Shown here: positions 11,436 to 23,262 of the stretch, piece by piece | How the letters are laid out: every line of letters starts with the position of its first letter | Position numbering within the stretch: position 1 is the stretch's first letter | From: Bisporella sp. PMI_857 | Taxonomy: Eukaryota; Ascomycota; Leotiomycetes; Helotiales; Helotiaceae | Direction: 5' to 3' | Length of the DNA: 64,000 bases | Assembly: GCA_021307315.1 (NCBI GenBank) | Contig: JAJSPD010000119.1 | Span: 19,990-83,989, forward strand | Notes under the pieces: model-generated | What the model was told of the DNA's origin: nothing | Seen by the model: only the letters and a program-made list of their open reading frames with translations | Databases searched by the model: none | Position numbers and translations under genes: made by a program

Positions 11436-12409
11436 AATGATTGGCCACACAGCACGCTATCTTGCTTTCACGACCATTGAGAGAGAAATTGCGGCGTTAG
11501 AAAGCACTGGATATTTACGTGCGGAAAATTCGATCCTCGAAAAGGGTGAAATTTCTTTTTCTGCAAAGCCTGACAGCCCCAGGAGTCAGCCTTGCACCAG
11601 ACTAAGTCCTTGACTGCAGGAGCAACCAACAACATGTCGGACGTAATGGGTGAAGCGAAATGAGGTTTAAAACGTGGCGTACAAGGATTTATTTTTCAGC
11701 CGCAACACCATTTCAAAACCGTATTTTTTTAAAGGGTCGCTGGGGATTATGAGATATATCGGTGGTATAATCAACTTTATATCACATTTAAAGAACTATT
11801 ACTACCCAAAATTCTTAAGATATACAGTCATTGTAAACCTACCTTAGCTAACATAAAGCCTGGATAGGATAAGGTTACTATTTTAGAGTTTGAAGCCTCT
11901 TGCTACATCAACTTAAAACTCGATCTGTTGTTTAGAAAGCGCGCTTTATAACAGGTTAGTTTTGCGCAAATACTCAAAACAAATAACTTTAAAAATTGTA
12001 CCCTGTAATGTGACAAGTCTTTTGATACACCGAGCCAGTGAGTAGGCTTATACTCTACTTGAAGGTATAATCAATACACTTACTAGAATGTGACAATGCT
12101 TTTTTCAAACAGAATATGGCTCCTTTTTATATACGCAGGAAATAATGCACGTTTCGAGCAAAGCTATCACCACATTGCAGACCAGTCAGGGACTAAGTCT
12201 CCTAGGACATTGTGTGCTTGGACCCGAGGTATATGACCACATTTTCAATGTCCGTTGTTGCAAGGAGACAAGATCTCAAGACAGTTGGCAAGGCATGAAT
12301 TGTAAGTTCTCAAGCGGACCCAGTAGTGGTACGCATGCTTATGGGAGAGAACGTGTACACGGCAGGAGCGTCCCTGCGGTTGCGATGTTCGAGGTCAATC
12401 TTCCAGCAA
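11436..12409. other. Intergenic, AT-rich, no gene seen
   Basis: The stretch from about 11650 to 12110 is AT-rich with scattered stops in all frames. A phrase near 11745-11775 (TATGAGATATATCGGTGGTAT) resembles the terminal motif of the 4.3 kb transposon and could be a relic of it. A 96-codon frame at 12145-12435 (+) shows no domain and is not called. Confidence 0.4.
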
Positions 12410-13601
12410 TCAAATCTTCGCAACGAAGCTCATAAACTGTTTATTTGAATTGCAAATTCGTAGGCGGTAATGAGGCTTGTGCACACAGGGCTTCTTAGGC
12501 ACGTATTTTTGCGATATAGCATCGACTTGTGTCGTAACAGCCGAGAGCAGCCTCTCGGGGAATTGATATCCGGAGACTCGAATAGTCCACGATTTTCTGA
12601 ATGGTGCACCCGAGACATTTTCGAGCAAGCCAGATATGGCGATAATACCGTACCACAGATACATCCAATTTTTGCCCTTGAAACTGAGTAAAAATATTGG
12701 CAGTTGGCGAAGATGAACTTACAGTGCACCAGCAGACGACTATTGCTCCTGATTGTAGAAGCCAACACGCTGCGAGTATACAAGATAGACAGGTGCAAAG
12801 TAGAATAATCCCTGCAGTGATTTCCAAGTTGGGGCTGTGCGTACGGTGAGGTTGCTCAGTTGTAGCCTTTTTGTGCACGATATTCGCAAACTCTTTCGCT
12901 TTCTTTTGGGTTTCCATTCCCTCACTTGTCACATCGATAACCGTAACGCTCCTCGACGGTCCTTGCGAGCTTTCAGCTACTGTAGCACCGCCCACGCTCC
13001 GCAGTTCGCATCCTGGATTCAGAGAGCGAAGGAGATTCGTTCCTCCCATGGCTTTATCTTTTGCACCGGAAACCTATCATTAGCCCTCGCCGACGTTGGC
13101 ACGGCCTACCAAACAAGCTCGAATGGCTCTAAGCCTACTCACTCTTCTTCTAGCGACGGGAGCTCTGATTGGAGCTCCTGCCGAGGAATTATGGGTATTG
13201 TATAAGTTGATACCTCTGGTTGGAATATTGACCGTTGCCCTTTCTCTGGGGGGAACATTATCCCCCGCCGCATCAATGATTACACGAATCTCGAAGAGCT
13301 GCTGGACAGGAGAGCGGTCTGAGAAATACTTCGAGTCAGCAATAACATTGGAGTCGTTCGACGGTGTGGGTTGGAAGTCGAGATATGACGACTCAGGAGG
13401 CTCTAAGAGGAAGTAGCCTGGCTCTGGTACTGGGACCGCAAGCGCCTTAGGCAGGAAAACCAGTGCTCCACAGATACTGGTATTGAGGTTTTCAAGAATG
13501 TTATGACAGCGCGCGGCTGCGTCTGTAGCTAAACTGCCAAGTGACGAAAACAAGAAGGTTACCCGATGCAGTCGAGAGGTACTGTTCTCAGAACGCTGCA
13601 T
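12410..13601 (-). CDS. Hypothetical membrane protein (predicted, three exons)
   Basis: I do not recognise the family. A consistent model uses exons 13601-13143, 13073-12723 and 12676-12410 (358 aa). The first intron runs from GTGAGT to TAG (69 bp). The second runs from GTAAGT to a weak CAAG acceptor (46 bp); using CAG seven bases earlier would give a 39-bp intron and a shorter C-terminus ending at 12495. The start has a good context (ATCAAAATGC). The visible landmark is one strong transmembrane segment in exon 2, around residues 238-270 (GIILLCTCLSCILAACWLL). Exon 3 begins with an aromatic hydrophobic run (YLWYGIIAISGLL) and ends in a Cys/Lys-containing tail. The opposite strand also has hydrophobic frames (13096-13416), so orientation rests on the in-phase splice sites. 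Moderate confidence that it is a gene, low confidence in exact ends. Confidence 0.45.
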
Positions 13602-14895
13602 TTTGATCTACAGAGACAACCTTTCGGAGCTTCATCGACAGAGGGAAAGGCTAGACGCTTATAGCCATTTCCAAAAGTTGAGTCTCGTGCCTCCGGCAGT
13701 GTGCTGATCACACCATCTGCTGGTCGCCGCCGTAGTTGGTCATAAGTAGTAGTTCATGCTATCGGGTCCCAAATTGGCCTAGCGCCGTATCTGACAGCGG
13801 GAGAGCAACGCCTGTTTTTGACGTTTTGGTTCTTCTCGCTTGGCCATGTTCCCTTGTCATACCATTTGGAGCCTATCACATGGCCAGCTGCACCACCTCA
13901 CCGAGGTGGCACCGTTCAGCTGAGACGCCGTGTGCGACAATAGACACTAACCCTAAGCTCGTTTTTAAATGAACTAAGTATAGCCCTAGCTATCCGCGCG
14001 AAAATGAAGTTCAACATGACCGCCTTATTGCATGACCTAGGTTGAGTACAGCGTCTATTCTTGTTAAACTTGTTTTTTTAAAAATAAATAGCGAGCAAGT
14101 GGTTATATACAGGCGGAATATTGACGTAGCAGAACGATCCAACAAGTTTGCTAGGCTGATGAATTTTGTTATATTATAATTAACGCGTAATAAGTATCTT
14201 TGTTTAGCATCAGCCGGCCCCGTGGCGCTATTAAATGATTAATCTTCACTACCCCAAAATGAAGGATGCGTAAACATCTTATCCTGCACGTTCTTCCATA
14301 TCATTAACGAATTGGCCATAATTCTCATCGCGGTTCATTCGGCAAGTCTGAGCTGGCAAAAATGAGGTAGCCATAGTGGAAGCCAAGCTTCTCTCTTCTT
14401 TTTACTTCAGTCAGCGAATACTACTCTCGACGAGACAGGCTTATATGCAGGGCAAAGATACCAATAATTCAAAAGAGGTGAAGCATCATACCCTCCTAGG
14501 ATGTTTTGAGATGATTACAAAGCCCAGATGGCACTCCATATTAACAAGAGCCGTCTCCCGTTGTAACACGAGGGACCTGCCACACGATGTAGATGGCCAA
14601 TTCAGGCAACCTAGGCGCAGAAGAAACCCTGCCTCCAGCCCAGAATTTTATGCTTCGAATCGTCCTAGGTTATTAGCAGACTCTTCAGCTAGGGGCTCCA
14701 CAATAGAGCCTCATTCTCCATCTTTCCAAAGCACTATTTAAAAGAGCAGTGGTCCACAATATAAGCTTACTCTGTCCGTTATAGTATTCTCCATTCTCCG
14801 ACTCAGACAAGAGAAATTGAATAGAACATCAAACACTATTCAATTGTGCTATCTCCGAATACATATCCTCAAGCCCTTCTCTTCTATAGTCCGTA
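13602..14895. other. Intergenic, no convincing gene
   Basis: No domain or splice pattern was recognised. The 121-codon frame at 14376-14741 (+) lies just upstream of the next gene; it has a proper ATG but no similarity I can name, so it is left uncalled. Confidence 0.35.
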
Positions 14896-16671
14896 ATGGG
14901 CACTGCTTCACCCGATCCTACTGACGCACTCCGTGCGCTAGACACCAGCAAACCACGACCTGGCGAAACCCACTTGTCACGCGGGTTGAAGTCAATCGGC
15001 CTTCCGCTACTTCATCTTTCTTGCTGTGTCGTTATATCCTTCACCATAGCATACGTTCTTGATGGCTACCTGGCAGTCCCAGCGGAATCGCCTCGATACG
15101 TCGATGGTGGGAAGTTTAAACTCAAAGTTTCTGACGTTACGACACTGGTTTCTACAGGGTTGACAATAGTAAGACTTCTCGTTGGAGCATGGGCAGGAAC
15201 GATAATATGGAATTGCACTTTCATATTGTTGGAGAAGCGGCCGGGAGGATTATCCCTTCCACAACTCAGCCGTATAATGGCGTTCAATGTCCCACCGATT
15301 CCGAGGTCTCCTTCCGAAGGACTTGTTTTGCTTCTTCTCCTCTTAATCATACCTCAACAGCTCATCGCTCCTCTTATTACAGGTGCTGTCAACTGGAGCC
15401 CTTCCTTCGAATTTAGCCAGTCGCTGCGGCCGACGCAAGCTGGAAGCCCTGAAGCTAACCCTACTAGTTGGTTTTGGTACTATTACGCGGGTGCGGATAG
15501 GCGTGCTAGCGTCCGGCGCGCAGCGGCAATGGCGACTATGGCTTGGGATGGTTCAGCCACTGATCGCGCACATTCTCGTCACGTCATGAACGATGTTCGT
15601 GGTGTCTCCATACCCATAAACTCAACTCTTTTTAATGCCGTTGTTCCATGCATTCGAGCTCACTCCATTACCTTTCCCACAGCACCTCCTCCAGAAAAGG
15701 TTCTCAAAATTGCCAAAGACTCCGTACATGATCAGGAGGAATCTGAGACGTTGCTAACGCGAGTCGGTGAGGCACCACTCAGGTACGGTGTTAACGGTAA
15801 TGCAGTCCTGTTTGACCCCGATGACAGGCCTGGCACCCATGATGCACTGCCCCCCAAATACGATTCAGCATTTGTAATGGAACGTCCAGCCGACTATAAG
15901 AAGAGCGGGATTATGTACGCAGTGATCCTCGCCGGAATTCCTGGAGCCGATGGGAGCCCATGAGTAGGCTGCGAAGAATTTAAAATCAGCATATTTGGCA
16001 AGACACCCAACAACATATTCAATACTACGGATGGGGGTAACTACGACTGGTGTCACACATACGCTATCGTCAATCTGACTGCTGGGATAGCGCAGAGCCC
16101 AACGAGTACATATGTCTCCGATCGTGTCGTGGAAGCCGATCTCCCGAGCACCGAGCTGGACTTGAAGGGTGGTCCCTGGGTCAAAGAAGCAATGTATCTT
16201 ATGCCCGATGTCATGAGTAATGTTGCAATGATGCACTCAACCAAACTGTATACTTGGGATGACATAGAGCGATACCTCGATAAGTTAATCCGATATTCGT
16301 ACCAGGGGGCCTGGGACATGCTCTATCGATCGTACGAACCTGATAACAGGACGCTAGATGTCCGTTATTATGAGCCCAGGGTTCTTGCCTCAGTATCGAA
16401 AGCTAGGGTATTCGCTTGGCTAGCACTCAGCCTGCTGTTGACGCTTTCGGCAGTGGTTTTAGTGACGGGAAATAAGGCGTCGTGTGAGAGGAGTATTGTG
16501 TTTGATGGGCCTGTTGCTGCTCTAGTTACAGATGCGAGGGAAGTGTTGGAGAAAGGCGGCGTTGGTTTGACGAATTTGGCGTATGTGACGAAGGAGAAGA
16601 AGGTGGGGAAGGTGCAGTTGAGAAGGAATCCTGGTAGTGGATTTTATCTTGCATCTTCCCATATGGAATAG
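14896..16671 (+). pseudogene. Large fungal membrane protein interrupted by one in-frame TGA
   Basis: One frame runs from ATG 14896 to TAG 16669-16671 (592 codons) and is broken only by TGA at 15961-15963 (codon 356). Both halves look intact. There are three N-terminal hydrophobic segments (about residues 34-58, 78-112 and 139-165), a long extracellular-like region with N-glycosylation motifs, and a fourth segment near residues 505-526 (FAWLALSLLLTLSAVVLV) before a short cytoplasmic tail. This layout matches lineage-expanded fungal hypothetical transmembrane proteins; I know no function for them. The obvious GT-AG introns that would remove the stop shift the frame. The context TGA-GTA is not the known strong readthrough context (TGA-CTA). 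The simplest reading is a recent nonsense mutation; a TGA-truncated 355-aa product or readthrough remains possible. A MITE lies 26 bases past the end. Confidence 0.6.
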
Positions 16672-16697
16672 GTTTAAGTGGATTCTTGGTAGTAGTA

Positions 16698-16870
16698 CAG
16701 TCAAACCTGGTTATATCGGAACGCTCGGTGCCAAACTAACCTTCCGATATATAGAGGTTTCCGATATAACGAGGTCCATTATAGCTACCTAAAGCTCGGC
16801 GGATCCAAGGTTCATTCCAATATACGGAAGTTTCCGATATAACGAGTTCCGATATAATCAGGTTTGACTG
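16698..16870. mobile_element. Pogo/Tc1-mariner-type MITE, 173 bp
   Basis: Inverted termini CAGTCAAACCTGGTTATATC and its complement (one mismatch in the first 22 bases) bound 173 bases, with TA on both sides (16696-16697 and 16871-16872). Inside are several copies of TTCCGATATA in both orientations. It has no coding capacity, so it would need a transposase supplied in trans. It sits 26 bases downstream of the stop codon of the preceding membrane-protein gene and may lie in its 3' untranslated region. Confidence 0.85.
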
Positions 16871-16904
16871 TAATAAGAGTTTAGGTAAGATCCTTGGTGC
16901 TTAC

Positions 16905-17070
16905 TCCGTCGCTGCTTTTGGAAGTAATTTCGGGCCGTTACACCGAATTTCTTTAACTTTATATCTATCACCTAATACGGAAACTTCAGCGTATTCTTCT
17001 AGCCTTGCTAAATAGCGCAACGCAAATTGCCTCGTCTTTCTGCGGCTATATGCCACCTCATTACTAAACA
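16905..17070 (-). pseudogene. BTB/POZ-like gene fragment
   Basis: On the minus strand an open stretch reads as a BTB-like segment, with the phrase YAEVSVLGDRYKVKEI, close to the alpha-helical 'Y-A-DKY-(V/I)' signature of fungal BTB proteins. No start codon, upstream exon or full domain is present within reach, and it ends next to the MITE. It is best taken as a short relic. Family call is tentative. Confidence 0.35.
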
Positions 17071-18681
17071 AGAAACGCCAGTGTTAAATTTTACACGATC
17101 TGTAGCAACACTAACTCTCTTTCAAGAAAGCTGTTACATAACTAAAGTAGTATATAACGATTAAATTTAACTTGATAATAAGTGCTTTAACAAATAATAC
17201 CAAAAATTAGAGCAAGAGGAAGATAATCACAGTAACGTGACCTGAATTCAATTTAACGCCAGCTCAATGTGGCAGCCTATATGAGCTATGCAGACGGTAG
17301 GTAGCTATATTGCTTATTTTTCTATTCTAAGTACATCTAGATAAGTGGGACAATGCCTTAGTAGCCAGGATCCTAAGAAAGAGGGTAACCCTGACCTCTT
17401 CCTATATTGCGGTGCCGAAACAGCTCATTGCTCGCTTAGTGTAACTATATTCTCTATTATCTTTATATTGCCTGAGGATTTTGTCTAGATTATAAAATAT
17501 GCCGCATTTCTTATCTTATTAGGCTTGTTGAGGAGGTCTTTTAACTCAATTCTGGTTCTTTTGCTCTTCCTCTTTCGCATATCTCATGTCTCCCTCTTGA
17601 TATCCGCTTGGTCCCACGGGTTTCACGTGATTTAGAAGCCGCCTTTAGGATTTCGGGTGGTTCCAAAACCCAATTTATTTTAAGAGTAAACTTTCCAAGA
17701 CTCATAATTGTTGTAGGAGCTGTTGAAAAATATTAAACATCCATAAACTGCTAAAACAGTAAGGCCACAGATTTACTTTATATTAGGCTTCAATAAAAGT
17801 TATTTTATTAGCTTAATTTCTGGCTGCTGTCTGACACACAGAAAGCATAGATAATAAAGTGAGTTAACTTTGGTTAAGTCTTCAACTTTTAACCTATACA
17901 AGAATGCAACATGGATAGTCGCAAAAGCAGCGTTGGAAACTGCGAGATTAGTCTTAAAGATTTTACCCAGCAATTAAACTTACGGAAAGAAAACTAAAAA
18001 GAATCTGACCTTCAACCAGCTTCTTATTAAGCTGAGCCAGATCCATCACCCAATCATAGCAAAAGACATGCGGGCATAAACGATTGAAGACTTGAATTCT
18101 CTCCTTGATTAAATGCACCAATGCCATTAAAGCTTTACTGTGATGATGGGCAGCAGAATTCAACTCCTTCGGATGATCAAAATAATGACCCACCTACCTC
18201 TCCCCGAGTAAATTATATAGCAGCTTTATTCGACTAGGTGTTGCTGACGTTATAATATGCACCCACTGACCCTCCAAGGGAAAAAGGAAGCAAATCGAAT
18301 AAATGCTAACGAAACAGTTTTCTCTCGATGGCCGACTAGCGATTTTATATCTCACACGATCCTGAAGCGTTAGGCTGCAGAAGTGCCCGCCTCTGCAACG
18401 CTCCGTGTAATGAAAATATGTACTTCCATATCAAAACCCCTACGGTAACCTCCAAAAAGCATTCAAGATTGTTGTTTATAGCTCGCCAGCGTGCCACAGA
18501 CTCATATGCACACTACTTCGACCTTCCGCGCAGAATCCTTTCATTTTATCCACTAGCGCTCCTGCCGGCCCGCCTCCAACGATCATCCCTCTATTTCGAA
18601 GTCAAATAACAACAATAACTGGGGAATTGTTTGGAAAACTTGATCTTTGCGATTTCGAAGTATGAGGAGTATATCTGGTTC
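17071..18681. other. Intergenic, no convincing gene
   Basis: Moderately AT-rich. A 76-codon frame at 17963-18193 (-) has a helical look (ALMALVHLIKERIQVFNRL) but no recognisable family. Nothing else is supported. Confidence 0.35.
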
Positions 18682-19143
18682 TCAACGAGAAGAGATCGGG
18701 ATGTCAACAACAAGAGCATCCCTCTCTAGCTGGGAAATGACACGAAACCAGCTTTCGGTCGGAATATCTCTCGAGGCCATCACAAGGGTGAAGCAGGGCT
18801 GGGGAGCTTTCGCATTTGACAACACGAAATTTTCCCTGATCCAAGAGGTTTTGCAGATAGCCTCTAACGACTGGCGGTGCACCCCTTGGAGAATAATAAT
18901 CATTGAGGTCGGAGAATTCCCGAAAACTTCTTTTAGGTGGCCTATGGCGGACAAACCACGACTTTCCAGATTTGGGCCTTCAAAATGGATGTTCCAGAAG
19001 ACCAGTCTTAGGAACCCCTCCTGAACGAGGCTCTCCTCGCCTCCTGGCTTGAAGAGATGCCAATAGTTTCTTGACACGGTAAAAGACCTTTCATGCCCGT
19101 GAGACTTGTCTGGGAAACGAGACTGCTTGCCAAGTATCAGCAT
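18682..19143 (-). pseudogene. Truncated endonuclease/exonuclease/phosphatase (EEP, TDP2-like) relic
   Basis: A 153-codon frame from ATG 19143 carries the first part of an EEP domain. The entry motif is LRLVFWNIHFEG (W50-N51, the usual L-x-W-N) and the second strand reads MIIILQGV, where the family has LQE; the metal-binding glutamate is replaced by glycine at residue 87. After DALVVDIPIS the frame stops, so the central and C-terminal catalytic motifs (including the essential Asp and His) are missing. Fungal EEP proteins of the TDP2-like type are normally 300 aa or longer. Loss of the glutamate and the truncation both say the copy is inactive. An upstream minus-strand frame at 19172-19354 could be a former 5' exon, but no acceptable intron joins them. 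Confidence 0.6.
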
Positions 19144-19354
19144 ATCCTAGAATAAAACCTGAAATTTGGTGTCACACCTTTTGCTTCTCGTTAATACGAT
19201 TGACCATGCTCTGGCTGAAACTTCGAAGTTGTCCCATAGAGAATGTTTCTGCTTTAAGAGGCTTCCGGCCTCTGGACGCGCTCCACAAAGCATGTTTGCC
19301 AGGATACCGAACAATACCAGGAGGCAGCCCCTTTATCATATTCAAAGCCATCAC

Positions 19355-20337
19355 TGATAATAGGCTGTCGAGATGCGATATTGTTGGTTTTGTAGAAACT
19401 TGGAAGGCTCAATAATATGAATGAATAAACAGTTTATGGATGACTCTAGAAACTGTCTCAAAAGGCTGGTAGTAGAATATATACTATTAAAGTCTTGTAA
19501 ATAGCAAGCCGCTTCTAGGGTATTATTGATTAACCGCCTCTAAAACGCGGTGCTGCTGGTGGAACCTTTACGTTCAGTGATTGACAGCGAATAAAAGGAA
19601 TTGTTTCGTATTTGCTATTCTCCTTTTAATCTAGTGGCCTTAATGAACATTTAATCAGGCAGACAAGAACTAAAGATAACTCAGCCTTGTTGATACCACC
19701 ACCACCACTTGTTTGTTTTCTTGTAGTTAGGGCGTAAGAAGTCATACAGCAGGGCACATGCAGGGAAAATGCCGCCAGGCGAGCGCTTGAACACCAATAA
19801 CATTGATTTCATGGCGCCACTCTGAAAGCAGGAGATGCTCACATTACCAATAATTCGCTTGTGGTGAGCCATTCCAGACCTGCAACAGAAGCGGCGTCCA
19901 ATTAGTATCGCAATTAAGTGGCATTCAGGCTAATATGTTTTACTCAAATCCTGTTGTGTTGTGCATTTGAATTACCCTTGTTGGAGTCGAGAACAAGCAC
20001 GCAACTAAGTCATGGCGTGTGTATTGGCAAGGAAACCCTCAAGACCATCAAGTTCATTCCATAAATCCACTATTTATTCCCATATTTATTGCTTAACATA
20101 TCCCAACAAAGATCTCATGGAGGCGAATCAGGGTGCTTCGCCGTTATCCCTGGGCAATCGCAAACTCAAACCATACACAGCCATAATATAAACTGAATGG
20201 CGAAGATAGGACAGATCCTGACTAATCTTGGCTCAGTGCTGAGGCTCTTGTTTGAAGATTATTAGATTTCATAAAGAAAGATATGCCCAGAAAGCAGTGG
20301 CAATTGTCTCTGAGATTGGTATAGTAGCATTTATGGC
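19355..20337. other. Intergenic, no gene seen
   Basis: Only short frames without recognisable motifs are present, for example 19681-19872 (-). Confidence 0.35.
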
Positions 20338-20455
20338 CATGTTGCTCAGCATAATGTGAAGGATATGGACACAAATCGATGTGAGAATACTATTTTGCAT
20401 TTAGCAGCCGTATTCAAAGAGCTAAAGCTGCTAGTTTGGGATTTCCAAAGTTTCC
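20338..20455 (+). pseudogene. Ankyrin-repeat relic
   Basis: The plus strand reads a single ankyrin-like unit (DMDTNRCENTILHLAA, resembling the 'G-N-T-x-L-H-L-A-A' core) followed by a few helical residues before stops. No complete repeat array or start codon is present. It is probably a fragment of an ankyrin gene such as those common in fungal accessory regions. Low confidence because it rests on one motif. Confidence 0.3.
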
Positions 20456-21859
20456 TTTTGCCGATTACATAAAAACGGCTGTTATAAAAATATTTCGGAA
20501 CAGTGATAAATTTTACGGTAAAATAATAAGTATACTTAACAAGCAATAAGTTGACCAAAGTAAAACAAAAAGGTAGTTGGATAGGCTAGGCATAGCTATT
20601 AGCATAGTTAAGTATTTTGAATGTTTATGTATATAGCCACCATGCCAGTCTACTCTAGGCGGTTAGCGGTTGTCTAAATTAACCTTTACCGCATTTTTAA
20701 GATATCTACTCGCTTGTGCCAGCTGGTCACGATTGGGTTCACGATCTACAACATCACGGGATGCATAAAATTCCTTAAACATGAAAACACATTCCCCCTC
20801 CTAGTTAAGCCTGTCATGATGCCCGTAAGACCGGACCTGATTTAAATACTACAGTTTCGATATTTACATTAAGTTCTTTTACAGGTGGCACCAGCTTCCC
20901 TTTTGAGTAGAACGACAGCAATACACTTATGGCAGCCGAAATATTGGCTATCGTTGCGCGCCTCGCGAGGCATTGCGAATTTAGAATACTGGAAGCGCAT
21001 TGTCCTATCCAGGTTCGTGTGAGGAATAGCAACCCCATCGTTACCCACAATGGACCGTGTTCGGTGATTTCTGTGATTGGCAGTGAAGCACTTCAAAAGT
21101 ACTTCTCTAAGCTTGGTACCGGACACGAATAGCTGAAATAATTCCAAGACACTGTCCTGAAGGAGGCGGAATTAGGCATCTGAATTCAAATTTCTGGCGT
21201 TCGTAGTTGCTGAGCATTAGTTCCACACCGAGTTTGAAGAAGATACAAACACTCTCGAGGAATTGCCGCGCGATGGTGTGGAAGGTGATTGAGGAAAAGA
21301 ATTTCATATACCTCTGGAGTCATATCAATACAAAATAATCCCAGATAACATAGAGAGCTCGGTCTTTAGAATCGGAGCCGATGGGAGGGGCATAAGTATT
21401 CTCCTGTTCGCCCGTTTCGGAAAGAACGTATGTCTAGAACTATGCTCAGGAGAGGAGATATAAAGCATCTCCCGACACTGAATTAGTCTCTGCCAAGGAA
21501 ATACCTACACACCTCGGCAGATTCAATATGTCAAGAAGTCTAAGGAACGTCCGATAGACGAGAATAGAAGAATCCACGTGATATAAAAGACGGCGAGCCA
21601 TGATGCACAAATTTGGTCAATAACTCCTTCAACTTATAACTACCAGATGTTTCAGAAATCATACCAGCTACAGTACTAGTCATTAAGTTTCCGGCAAGGA
21701 TCATATCACCCGCACCCTACATAATCCTATAATTACATATAGTTGAATTACTATTAAATTTGTTTGTAGAATCATGTACAAATTGGGTTATATTAAAGCT
21801 TAAAGTCTTCTTTATTCAAATAACTAGTAAAAATCAAGATTGGATTTATTGTATCTTTA
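20456..21859. other. Intergenic, no convincing gene
   Basis: Several overlapping minus-strand frames lie between 20814 and 21307, but none has a recognisable domain or joins another by good splice sites. The region may hold a decayed gene. Confidence 0.35.
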
Positions 21860-22955
21860 ATATTTCGTATGCTACTTATCGGCCGCGATACAAGCTTCAA
21901 TTCGACTCGGCATGCTTTGATACAATTTATTAAACACTTTTTTATTTATTGTATTCTACGCAGCTTGCAAACAAAACTTTAAACGTTAGCGATTATTTTC
22001 CGACTTTTTTTTGCAAGTTGCGACTTCAAGAAACATTTTTACAACACGTTTTTTCAACTTTCACTAAATATGCTCGATCGAGTTAAAGTCTAAAAAGTAA
22101 AGTAGCTATAAAGTAACTGTAACGTTGTTGTATATAAACTAATTTTAATAGTATAAACTGTATATATTCGCGCGTTGTTTTGTATAAATATATACTCGGA
22201 ATCGTTGTTTTAATAGTGTAGAAAAAATTCGTTGTTAAGCACTTCGAAGTAAAAGTTCGCATTATACTTATGTTTTTTTGATTCAAAATCTCGATTTATT
22301 ATGTAAAAGTTCGAACAGCTAAAGTCCTAAAAGCATTTTTAGACTATAACTTTTATTTTTTTGCTCGTAGTATATATTTGAACTATTCGTTTTTCTCATT
22401 TTTAATTAGAAATACGAAACACCTATTCGTTGGCTTTTCCGCGTTTTCGCTTTACAAAGCACTCGTTACTCTACATAAACATGCTTTATTTTTTCACGTT
22501 TTTATGTCTATTTTTTAAGCATTAAGCAAGTCGACGAGCTGCGTAAGCTTTTGTAAGTTCCGGACAGCGTTTTGCTTTTTAATTAGTGATATAGTGCTTC
22601 TTTAAAATCTTTTTAATAGTAGATTTTTGATTGTAAAGTTAAGCTTTTTAATAACTTTTGCGTATGTGTATTTAAAGAAAAAGCGTATATGTCGTACAAA
22701 AGCTCGTTCATCGCGTTCGGTATACTTTTTCGGCCGGCCAGCTCGTACTTTAGTTTCTTTTTCGCAGCGTAAAGTGTCGGCTTGTATTGTACTGAACACA
22801 GTCTCGCGGGGCTGGTTTAGACCAATAGCAATTGCGGTAGGGCTAAAGCCCAAAATATGGCCTTCTATAATTTTTCCTTTTTCATAAGGACTCAATTCAT
22901 AATTAGAAGTCGATTCCCAGAAATAGCACCTAAAGGATGACGTTGAGGTGGCATG
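21860..22955 (-). mobile_element. Tc1/mariner-type transposase relic, RIP-degraded in its 3' two thirds
   Basis: Reading leftwards from about 22950, the conceptual protein starts in Tc1 style (MPPQRHPLGAISGN), is broken by a stop and a frame change, and continues in the frame at 22602-23069 with a paired-type helix-turn-helix (LSPYEKGKII, then GRPKKYTERD). Below 22600 the sequence becomes very AT-rich, but the family ending is still visible: DFNSIEH near 22070 matches the DxNPIEH block carrying the last acidic catalytic residue, and LYQSMPSRIEACIAA near 21920 is the usual C-terminus. Many stops make it non-functional. I could not define terminal repeats. The 5' part is far less mutated than the 3' part. 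Confidence 0.75.
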
Positions 22956-23262
22956 GTTGTATGGTTGTAAAGGAAGATAAAAAGCGTGTTCGCGTTCTCG
23001 CGTTTTAAAGTGGGGATTTGCCGGAAACTTATTGACCCTCACTGTAGGTAGCATCTGGTTTCTCGTCAAATTTTTATTTTATACGCAGTTACCTAGCTAC
23101 TAGCTAATTTTACCTACATCGAAGGTACGGTCATGCTAAGCCTCTAGCCCTTTCATTCAGCGTTTCAACGGACTGATCAAACATAGGATCTTCATCTTGT
23201 CTCTATCTACAAATAAAGCGCCACGAATTTTATCACTACTCAAGGTGAGATTAAGCAGACAT

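Noticed and set aside
13096..13416. 106-codon plus-strand frame with transmembrane-like stretch
   Set aside because: Its hydrophobic part mirrors the Arg/Pro-rich exon 1 of the minus-strand gene, and no in-phase plus-strand exons continue it. Kept as a reservation in the minus-strand call.
15908..15990. Intron removing the in-frame TGA of the membrane-protein gene
   Set aside because: The GT...AG pairs tried (starting at GTACGC or GTGATC, ending at GTAG or GAAG) have lengths that shift the reading frame.
18647..19024. 125-codon plus-strand frame
   Set aside because: It is antisense to the EEP-like sequence, which carries recognisable family motifs (FWNIHFEG, IIILQGV).
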